The translations under genes were made by a program, and so were the position numbers. Shown piece after piece: positions 17,624 to 28,500 of a DNA stretch of 64,000 nucleotides (positions are counted from its first letter, which is position 1; each line of letters opens with the position of its first letter). The stretch comes from SZUA-36 sp963704855 (lineage in GTDB: Bacteria > Pseudomonadota > Gammaproteobacteria > Xanthomonadales > SZUA-36), in the NCBI GenBank assembly GCA_963704855.1, contig CAVPHY010000028.1, forward strand, positions 744,001 through 808,000. Reading direction: 5' to 3'. Below the pieces are notes generated by a model. It worked only from the letters and a program-made list of their open reading frames with translations, made no database searches and was not told the origin of the DNA.

Positions 17624-19343
17624 CTAAATTGGCAGCCCCATCTCTTTTAAGATTTTGAGCCAGCGCGGGTCGTTGCGCAGTGTCGTCATGGCCCAGCTGA
17701 GCTTCATTTCTGTCAAGGCCGGATCGCGGTCCGTAGCGGCCTGTTGCAATAGTTCGAAAACTTTTCCGGTATCACCGCAGAGGTTGTATATCTCGGCGGC
17801 ATTGAATATTTCACGCTGCTCTATCAGTTCATCCGCAATCGCAGTGCCGGCCGGTATATCGCCTTCCATGCAGGCCAGCATACCGGTGCCGATGTTTTTC
17901 CAGACCGGGTGCGCCTCGCGGTCAAGTGCCACCCGCGCTTGCGCCAGATCACCTTTGGCCATGAAGACCCTGGCCAGCTGAAAGTTGGCAAATACGGAAT
18001 CGGGGCTGAATTCCAGCACCTTGCGGATCATTTGCTCGGCAACCGGCAGCTTGCCGGCAGCCAGTGCGTTGTAGCTGTAGTTTGAATAGGTCGGCGTGTT
18101 CAGGGGATCGCGGTCGATGATTTTCTGGAAGGTTTCCATGGCCTCATCATATCGGCCCTGGATACCGTAAATAGTACCCAGGCGCCGCAACGCGGTGATG
18201 TGCTTTGGATCGCTGTCAAGGGCCCGTTTCAGGTCGAGTTCGGCCCCAACGTAATCACGGAAATTGACCTGTTTTATAAGCGCCTTGGCCACGTGTGCGT
18301 CCGGCAGGTCGGGGTCGAGCCGAAGGGCCTGATCGAGGTAGCCGGTCGCTTCACCGATACCCACATCGCGGTCAATAGCGACCATGTTCAGGGCCAGCAT
18401 CAGGTTGGCATCTGCCATACCGACCAGGGGTTCAGCGTAGCCGGGGTCCCTGCCGATGGCCTGCTGGAAGTAGTTGATGGCTGACTGCTGGTCCTCCACC
18501 GTGAGCTTGCCCGCGAGGTAAGCTCCCTGCTGATAGGCCGTGTAAGCCTCGGGAACCACGACACGCTCGGCTGTCACTTCCGCTGTCTGGAGCAGTTGTG
18601 CCTGCAACGCCTTGACCACCGCGCGGGCGATCTCATCCTGGACCTGGAAAATATTGTTGAGCTGGCGGTCATAGTTCGCCGACCACAAGGTGTGGCCCCG
18701 ATCGGCGTCTATCAGGTTGGTGGTGATACGCACATTATTATCGACGGCACGCACGCTGCCTTCGAGGATCGTACCGACATTCAGCGTCTTGCCGATGGTG
18801 CTGAAATCGCCCTTGTAGTCTTTGAACTGAAACGCTGAAGTCTTGCCGGTTACCCGCAGGTCGGCGACCCGTGACAACATGTTCAGCAACTCCACGGTCA
18901 AGCCTTCGGCGAAATATTCCTGGTCCCGCTGCGGGCTCATGTCGGTAAACGGCAGCACGGCGATTGAGTCCATGTTGCCCCTGACCACGTCCGAAAGCCA
19001 GATTTTTTCAAATACGAAATAGGCCACGATAATGGCAAGGGCACCCATAATTGCCAAATCCGTCTTGCGGGCACTGCGGGCTTTAAATACAACTTCTTCT
19101 TCGGTGTCGACGTGGTCTTCTTTTTTGATGCCCTCCGGGGTGAGTCTCGAACATCCAGGCGACCAGCAGGGCAATCGGCAGACCGGCGACCAACAGAAGT
19201 ACGAGTGCCCTGAGTGTCCACTCGGGGGCATCGAATGTGGGCAAAATGACCGACGCTACCTCGACTATCACCCAGGCGCCTACGGCATAGGCGATAGCGA
19301 CACGAATGACATTACGTTTTTTGAGTTCTTCAAAGAACGACAT
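17624..19343 (-). pseudogene. membrane-anchored TPR regulator (adenylate-cyclase-associated type), one frameshift
   Basis: The N-terminal 67 residues (MSFFEELKKRNVIRVAIAYA, two hydrophobic segments, LVAWMFE) lie in one frame from the ATG at 19343. The rest (LTPEGIKKEDHVDTEEE, then a third helix, SIAVLPFTDMSPQRDQEYFA, RITTNLIDADRGHTLWSANY, about six TPRs) lies in another. One surplus base at 19142-19145 explains the break and gives about 570 residues. The architecture is that of gammaproteobacterial TPR proteins often named adenylate cyclase, though no cyclase domain is present. The FlgO/TolB-like middle part and TPRs suggest a periplasmic scaffold or regulatory role. Paralogue relic at 16405-16911. 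Confidence 0.8.
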
Positions 19344-19478
19344 TTACACCTCAGTATTTAGACCCAATGCCGCAATCGACCCGTCAAAGCGCGGCACATC
19401 GCCAATACTCTAACCCATTTTGGGCTTGATCGAGTACAGACAATTATCAACCAGGCAATAAAACCAGCTAGTCCGGGT

Positions 19479-19520
19479 GGCCAGTGAAGCCGGTTGCGAT
19501 TGCAACCGGCCTAACTGGCT
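19479..19520 (-). terminator. nested hairpin after the giant gene
   Basis: GCCGGTTGC / GCAACCGGC form a perfect 9-bp stem with a GATT loop (19489-19510), inside an outer 7-bp stem with one mismatch-type pair (GGCCAGT / ACTGGCT). It starts 6 bases after the giant gene's stop on the minus strand. No T-run follows directly, so it may act as a transcript-end stabiliser or weak terminator. Confidence 0.5.
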
Positions 19521-19525
19521 TGGAC

Positions 19526-22500
19526 TCACTTCTTGTCTTTGTGGATTTTTATCGATCCGCCACCTAAAGGTGTGGTGCCGCCGTTACCGGTGGTCGCATC
19601 GGCACCATGACCATTATCGTAAATGACGTTTTCGACTCCGTCGGAACCTGCCATCCATATCTTTATCCTGAAGCCATCCTGCGCAAAACCAGATCCTGAG
19701 ATACCTGCATCCAGTACGGTTATCTGGAATTTGTACAAATCGGTGCTACCGCTTATGTTGCCCACACCCATTATGCGCGCCGTTGCTCCGGAGATGATCA
19801 TCCAGTCTAAGTTTGTCGAGTTGAAGTTTAGATCGCCAGCAGCAAAGCGGAAGCTTGTTTTACCGCCTGGCTTTGAACTTCTTTTCTTGTACTTCGGATT
19901 CAAGGTGAAGTGGGCCTTGCCGGTCACGTCCTCGTCGCTCGAGTCGTTCGGTGTGTAAGCACCCGGCGGCGAATTGATCCAGCCACCACCGGTCACGAAA
20001 CCAGCCTGGTTGTCGTAAACCACCACAAAGTCGACCACGGCGGTTTGTGTGAACTGCCCCTCGTAGTCGACTGTGACCGTGACCTTGTAGACGTCTGCTG
20101 CCGGATAGACATGGTCAGCGCTCACGTTGCTGACACTCGTAGCCAGCGTTTCCAGCGGGCTGCCGTCGCCCCAATCGATCGTTATAGTTTCGGCAAACTC
20201 GTCCAGGTCAGTTGCGGACGCGGTAATCGTAACCGGGTCGGTTATTGCAGTCGGAATGACCGGGCCGCCCACTTCAAGCGGTTTAACGACGTAGTAAAAA
20301 TGTTCCGCCACTGTCGGACCCTTTTCAGCGTCATCCTGGGCGGTTACCACGAAAGAATGCATACCGGTAGTTGCCGTTGGAACAGGGGCTCCATCAGGCA
20401 CCATGCCAACACCAGGCACCATGCCAACACAGGTGGCAATACCCGAGCCCGCGTCGAGACAGTCATAATCGGCCGCCGGTGCTGCGCCCTGAGTAACAAA
20501 CTCGCCGTCCGCGGGTGTTGTGATAAGGACTTGCGGTGGTGTGGTATCGATCAGAACCACGAAGGTCACCGGGTTGCTGCCGTCGGTTTGCCGCACGGTA
20601 ACGATGTGAACACCGTCGCCAGTGATCTGGAACCCGCCCGGCAGAAGTGGCTGGAACGGTCGGTAGTCGACGGAATATTCATAGCCGATGTCCGGATTCT
20701 GATCGGTAATGGTCACATTAACCGGATCGGTCGTGATCCAGTCGCCCGAGGGCACCTCCTCTCCGTTCACGGTGATGACGACGCCGATGGAACCCGGCCC
20801 GCCGCCTGGTGGGGGTGCTGCTGGTAGTGCTTCGGCGACATAGAACTTTCCTTTGAAAGTGCTGTTCGCGACATTGCCATTGTCATCTACGGCCTGCACC
20901 ATGTAATCAACTTCACCATTCGCAATGGCGCTGTCATCGACCGGTCCACCACCGGTCCAGATATTGCCGCCACCCTGGATCAAATCAACAAGCACCCAGT
21001 TGCCTTTGGATGGTTCCAATACCGTCGCCTGACTAACCGATTTCAAGTACAGCACCGCCACGCGTTTTACCGTGCCGTTATCAGTGACATCAACGGAGAA
21101 AGTAGCTCGCTGGGGTCCGGGTGCGCCAAAGAGGGTGGCCTGAACATTATTGAATTCTGGCCGGACAAAACCACCTCCTGTCGCGGCTGCGGCAAACGGT
21201 GCAGGTGATCCCGGGGATGCAGTTGGTGCCGGCCGGTAGAATACCTGTGCGCCAAGGCTGCGGAACAAACGTTCGGTGCCGCTACTTGCACCATCCAGCG
21301 GCGAAGTGAACTGACCGACGATGATATTCAGTTGATCGCGCGGTGCAAATGGGCCACCACCTATCGGTGGTGCCTTGTAGTTGGCGATATTGGTGAAGGC
21401 AGTCGGGAAAGCGACTTCATCGGTCTCGATTTCAGGTTCGTTTTCACCGAGATCTATCACCGGCCGGGCAAAGGCGATATCCGGCACATTAATGTCTTCG
21501 GTTACCAAATTTGTCAGGAATGCCCCGCTTGCCCTGTTGCCATCAAGGCTGGTTACATCCCGTCGGACGATCGGTTGCAATGGGCGGAAATGTACAAACT
21601 GGACACCGCCCTTGATGTATAGCAGGTCATCGTCTTCGGCGGTGAACAGATCACCTTTTCCAGTCATCGTTTGTGTGATATCGGTTTCCAATGACAAGGA
21701 CGCCGAACTCAAGCCTGAAATCGGGTCAGTTGCAACCGGCAGGGCCGGGGGTAACGGATCAATGACCATCGCGCCGTTGCCATACTGATACATCGGCAGA
21801 CCGAATAAAGTAGCCGCCTGCATTGCCTTGTAATCATATTCACCATACAGGCCCAGATCGGCAAAATACTGCTGCTTGGCGAAGGCATGGGCCTGGCCAA
21901 TGGTCATACTGCCATTGAGGTTGCGGGCGAAATTGGCCATCAGTCGTTCGGTCAGGGCAAGTGCTTCGGTATCACCGAGACCAAAGGCATTCTGTGCAAG
22001 GTAGAGTGCACCGAGACGGCTGAAGGATTGAGCCCAATCCTCGCTGGGTGCCCCGCCAACCACTGATATGTCCGGGACATTGGTGCCGGAGTGGCAGCCA
22101 ACCGTGAACCAGATTCCACGAGTCAAGTCAGCACCCGCCAGATCGGCGGTACTGATCAGGTTATCCGTGTAATTGCCGTTGGCATCACCGCTAGAGGGCA
22201 GTGCTTCGTCAAAGTCGAAGTGCATGTTGAACGACACCAGGTCTGCCGGGTTGGTCGTATTCAAACCGGTTGCGACGAGGAAGTCCGTACGGTCCCATGC
22301 ATCGAGAGGATCATCAGCAGGCTCGTCAATTAAGTCATCTGCAGGATCCAGAACAGCATAACCAAATACCGGGCTGTAGGTGTCAAATGTATCATCGATA
22401 TCATTTGCCGCATCGGCAACAAAGTCATAACCTACTGAGAGCGCTGTCTGTGGATCGAGTACGCCTCCAAAGAGAAGATAGTTTTCGGCGGCAAGCTGAA

Positions 22501-25500
22501 TATCCGCGGCCGATTCAACCAGGCGGCCGACGCCAAGCTCAGGTACATTGAGGTAACGGTCAAGCCACGGAATCGGGTCGATGTCACCGTAACTGTCATC
22601 GGACAGGAAATGCCGTGTGACCATTGCGCCATACAGGGCGTTACCGGAGAACTCACCGGCGAAGGTGGACTCATTGGCAATCGATGTCTCATCCGGTTTA
22701 CGGGCGAATGGAATGACCTCATCCGAACCGACAATGGTGACGTAAGTAAGATTGGGGGAAATGACCCGTTGTTCCTCGATGTATGCCGTAATGGCATTGA
22801 CGATCGTATTGGGTGCATCAACATCACAGGGGTTTAAATCCCAATCAGTGTAGTCCACACCGTCAATGGTCGAGACATCCACTACCACACCATGGGTGAT
22901 ACCCGGAGCGTTGATCAGGCTACTGATCGCACTCAGCGCAGCATTAGCACCTGCCGCGCCATCGGGGTCACTGGAAGCCAATCGTGCACCATTAACCAGG
23001 AAGACCGCGTTGGTACCTGGGGTATCTTCGGTAGGGGTCACCCAACTACCGGCCAGCGGAACTGTCGGGTCGACAGGATTCGTCCATGGAACAGTGTTGG
23101 GCCAGGTTCGTGCCGAACACTGTGGAGTTGGAACCCGCGGTGTGACCTTGACCCGCAAGGTATATGGCTCATCGGAGACGGCACCGTTATAGCCGGATAC
23201 CTGGATGGTGAATGGTGCGCCGTCGTTGACAATCGAGGAAACCGACTCGTCGAGACCGCCACGATTGGTAGAGATTGAAGCCAGTGGTGCGGGGGCGAGG
23301 TTCACGTCTTCAAGCGCATTCGGTTCCTCGCCGACATTGCCCCGGTAATCGACACCGTCATCTTCAAACGGCACCGAATCGAGCGGTGCTGATTCAGCTG
23401 TTTGACCTTGCGCTTCAACCGCGGTCACCGGCGCGTACATGATCAGATCATTGTCACCGGCAGGGTTCGACATAAATACTGAAACCCGTGCGCCCTCAGG
23501 TGGTGGCGTTACCTGGTAGAAGTCGTTGTCATCCAGGGTACTGATAAATCCAAGTTCCAACACGTCTGCGGGTATGCTGACAGCTGAAAGCGGATCGGAA
23601 ATATCATTGAGCGGATCAGGAATGACAGTGAGCGCGCCATCGTTGGGATCGGCTCCCACTGGATCGTCTTCTCCAAGCACCACTGCTACCGATGCCGGGT
23701 AGTTACCCAGCGCCAATGGCGGGACGGTAGTGAACCTGATGGTATTGCTACTGTATCCACCTAACACAAGGTTAAAATCAAGCGTTTGGGAATCGTCTTC
23801 ATTCTCAAAAATGACCGGATCACTGATGGGTATCGACAAATTGCCTTGCGCCTGCGTCGTAACATCCAAAATGGCGCTGCCTTCCACATACAGGAAGTCC
23901 TCATCCAATGTAACTGCAATTGAAAGTGGCTTGGTCTCGGTACCGGTCAACTCGAAAGCTACAAGGAAATCGACAAAATTGTCCGCTGAAAAACTTTGTG
24001 TATCCAGATCATCCAGAGGAATGGTCTCCCATGGGAAATCGGTTTTGAGCATCATTGTGATCAGCAATTGACCCAGCGTAAGATTACCGGTGTCTTCGAT
24101 ATCGCCGAGTGTGCTCGGATTGCCGGGTGTGCCCGGCGGGCCATAGAGCATGGCCAGCGTCATGGCGTCGAGAACCTCGCCGAGGGTGGTGGTTTCGAAT
24201 TCTGACGAAAGCCGTAAATCCTCCAGCGTAGCAGTCGGCTTGATCACGCCAGCTATCGCAGCATCAGCGAGGGTCTGACAACCGTCGCAAGGTCCGTCAA
24301 TAACAGTGGCGGTTGACGTGAATGAACCCAGTGGAAATGAACCCAGCGGTGAACTGATCAGGTCAAACGAACCGAGCGGAAACGAACCGAGTGGCGCGCC
24401 ATTGATCTCGAATGAACCGAGCGGGAACGAACCCATCGGCAGGCTGGCAACATCAAAAGAGCCGATCGGGAATGAACCCAGGGGCGATGCGGCCAGTGAT
24501 CCGCCGTACGCATTGGCGGTTTCAGCCAGTGTTGAACTGTCATCCAGGCCAAGCGATGCACAGGTATCGGTCGAGTTGGCAGCAATGACTGTGCAGCCAT
24601 CGATACCCGCCAGTGTCAGTTCAGATACAGGTGGAGTGGACAACGTGGCCAAATCAAAAGAACCGATCGGGAACGAACCAATCGGGAATGAGCCCATCGG
24701 GAAAGACCCCAGCGGTGTTGAACTGATATTGCTCGATGGGTAAGTTGTTTGCAGTGCCACGAGGAGGTCGGCCAGGTTATCGGTGCCGGGGTCAATACCC
24801 AGGCCGGCACAGGTGCTGGTGCCATCGGCCAGCGCCTGCTCATCATAGAATTCACAGAAAGACCGGCCATCAATTTCAAACGAACCCAGCGGGAAAGAAC
24901 CCAACGGGAAGGAACCCAGCGGGAACGAACCAATGGGCGCCGCCAGCAGGTCGAACGAGCCCAATGGAAATGAACCCAACGGGAATGAACCCAGCGGGAA
25001 CGAGCCGATCGGGAACGAGCCGATCGGGAACGAGCCGATCGGGAATGAACCCAGCGGGAACGAACCCAGCGGGAACGAACCGATCGGGAACGAGCCAATC
25101 GGGAACGAACCGATCGGGGCTGAATCAACCGGGAATGAACCCAATGGCAGCGATGAAAGAGATAAGGCAGAAACCGGTGCGCCCTTGACTTCCAGACCCA
25201 GCAAAGTGTCCGTGCTGGCGCATTCGGCGAAGCCCTTGGCATTCAGTGTTGAGCAGACGCTATGTGTTCCGCTCGGGTCGGCAATGTTCGCCCACTGGTC
25301 AAGCTCGGCAACGGTTGTATCACCCAGTGATATACCCGGCAGCGACAGTGATGCCAGCGGTGAGCCCTCAATGGCCAGATCGCGTAGTTCAATCGTAGCC
25401 ACGGACGGATCATTCAGACTTAACAACTGTTCAAATGTGACCGTTTGCAACGGCGCGCCTTCCAGTGGTGTATCGACCAGAACTTCCGTCCAACCACCCT

Positions 25501-28500
25501 CACTCAGCAAGGGAATGGATGACAATGGGAACGAACCCAATGGAAAAGAACCAATTGGGAATGAACCGATCGGGAATGAACCGATCGGGAATGAGCCCAG
25601 TGGTGAGGCGCGCAGGTCAAATGACCCGATCGGGAACGAACCCAGCGGGAACGAACCCAGTGGCGCGGACTCCGGTGCGTTAAACGTATCACCGGTCAGT
25701 TTTTCGATCGGGATTTCGATGATCGGCACGTCGGTCACACCGGGGTAGCTATCGCCACTTTCAAGGTCGGTGATAGCAAGGAGAGAAACCTGGCCCAACG
25801 TCAGCGGAACCGGCGTCGCTTCAAATGAGCCGATATCACAGCCCGCACCCTGGGGTCGTGGTGCGCCGCGTTGATCGGTTGTTTCACAGGATGTTTCGCT
25901 GGTAAATGTAAAGTTCAGGATACGGTGTTCACCGGAGATAGGCTCGAAGCCTGTTGACCCGGTAAAACCGATAAACGCAGAGGCGCCGGCATATTCGGCA
26001 ATTGAAACTATTGTCGATAAGGTTGGAGCGATTGGCTTGGTTGGTGTGTCCGAGGTACGTACCTCAAGGACACCGGTAGAGGCATCGTAGTCAACCCATG
26101 CAGTCCAATCAGAGCCATTGGAGAACGTTCCGTTAGGGCCGACAAAGGTCCGTACATTACCCAGGACATCGCCATCGAGGTCAATGCCGACATGATCCTG
26201 ATTATCGTCACCATTGTTATCGGTCCAGGCATCGAACTCGACCGAAACGCCCTCCACAACACCAACTTCCAATGGAGCAAATACCGCAATGCCCAGGGCA
26301 TTGCCCGGATCACCCAGTATGGTCGGATCGGCCACAATGGAGAAAGTGATTCCATCAGCCGCAGACCCGCCAGCTGAAGGCGTCATCCTGAATTGAAACC
26401 TGGCTGAAAAGTCCACGGTGACATCGACTGGATCGGTCAAATAGGCTGAACCGACCGTTGAATCTCCCGCCGCCAATAGCAACGTTCCGGAATCTGTGTC
26501 GGCGAAGCCCCTGAGCTGCCAGTCTCCAATTGTAGTTGCGTCAAACACTCCGAAATTCAATGGGTTATTGCCAGCATCGATTGCTGGACTCTGGTCCTGC
26601 AACGCATGGGTCTGGGTCAGACCGCCATTGACAGCCAGGAACTCGATCAGGGGTTCACCAATGATGTCGCTGGCCGTGGTCGCACAGGGTGTGTTCTGAA
26701 ACAGGTTGTACCCCAATGACACCACGGTGGCACAGTTGGTGCCGCCACCTGTATTACCGGAAAAAAGACTGTTGCTAAAAGAAATGAGTGCGCCAAAATC
26801 GCCAGACTCAGCGTAGACCGGTCCACCCAGACCGCTTGCGGCGTTGAAAGCCAGGGTAACGTTATTCAAGTTGGCAGTGCCGGCAGATAAACCGATGCCA
26901 CCGCCGTTGCCGGCAGTTGCGCTGTTACCGGAAATTGTAGAGTTGCGGATTGTGATCGCGCCGGCGCCGGCAATGGCACCACCTGCGGTTACACCCTGGC
27001 TGGTTGCGGTATTGTTTGAAAGAGTCGAGCTGTCGATATCAAGTGAACCGCTGCCAGTATTGTAAATGCCGCCACCGACCAGGGCATTGGAGCCAGTAAT
27101 GGTCGTATAAATGAGCGACATTGCGCCTTCGTTGTAGATTGAGCCACCCAAGGCTGTGGAGGTATTGCTTTCAAACGAACCCTCGTTGATGTAAATAGTG
27201 CTGGCTGCACCGCCAAGGATAGCGCCGCCGTTGCCACCTGCACTGTTGTTCGTGAAAGTCGAGTTGAAGGCAAAGAATGTGCCGTCGAGCAGGTAAATCG
27301 CGCCTCCGTCCAAAGCTGCGTTATTGTTATCCATCACGACATTGATCAGGTTGAAGCTGGTGCCGGGAATGTTGGCAACAATGCCGCCGCCATTACTGGC
27401 CGAGCTACCGCCGGTTACACGAATCCCATTGAGGTTAAAGTCGCCGGTGGCAGTGATCGCTGAAACATTCAGGTTACTTGCATCGATCACAACATTGTTT
27501 GCGCCTGAGCCAAGCAAGGTCTTGCCATCGTCGATGGTGATCGCCTCGTTGTAGACGCCATCGGGTACGATGATAGTTGCGCCTGATGGCGCTTCATCGA
27601 TCAGCGTTTGTAGTGGACCGACTGGGAAAGCCAATTCAAAAGAGCCGATATCACAGGCGCCGGCCTGTGGCCGGCCGGTTCCACGCTGGTCATTGGTCAC
27701 TGGGTTATTGGTCAGGTGGCAAGCGCCGCCCGCATCAACAGCCGGGCTGTCGGCGTCGAGGGCGTGGGTAAAAGTTGCGCCGCCGTTGTCCTGCAAGATA
27801 CCAAGAAGCGGGTCGATTATCGGTAATCCGGCGCCACCGGCCAGGTCATTGGCCCCCAGCACAAAATCACAACCGGTGATATCACCGATAAGGTTGAAGT
27901 CCACGGAGATTGAAAACGCTGTTATATCATCTCGTAAGCAATCGCTACCGCCGTTGCCGGCCATGATGGAGCCACCGAACGCGATGACACCGCCAGGATT
28001 ACCTGCTTCGGCCCTTAGCCCATTGCCGCTATTGTTTACCACGGTGCTGAATTCGGCGCCAACAACATTGTTGCCCGCACTTGCAAATGCGCCATCGCCG
28101 ACGTTACCCGATACCGTTGAGTTTTGCAGATTGACTGTTCCACCCGAGTAAATGCCGCCACCGTCACCCGGCGTGCCGCCCAGGATTTGAAAATCATAAT
28201 CACTGTCGTTAAGGGTCGTGCTGCAACTGTAGGCTTGTCCATCCGGATAAGAACCAGGTGCCGCGGTAAAAATTACGCTGTAATTACCAACGATTTCAGT
28301 TTCAATGGCATAGGTCGCCAGTGGGTCCAGCGCGATGGGTTGATCGAGTACAAAATCAAGCGTTGGTGTTTCGCCAACGACTAAGCCGGCCGGAATGATC
28401 GCGGATGTGGTCGCCAACAAAGGCCCGGTGGGTCCGTCCTTGCGCAGCCGTCCTGGAACGATCAACTCAGCGGGGATTCCGCCGCCAGCTACCCTGACCC

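Noticed and set aside
24320..25667. Possible CRISPR or minisatellite
   Set aside because: Units are 15 bp, contiguous without spacers, and keep the coding frame; they code for pentapeptides.
24306..25748. Long plus-strand frames with repeated NEPSG/NEPIG text
   Set aside because: They are antisense to the GSF arrays; the 15-bp repeat makes every frame look repetitive. The minus frame has domain context and a continuous 3276-codon reading.
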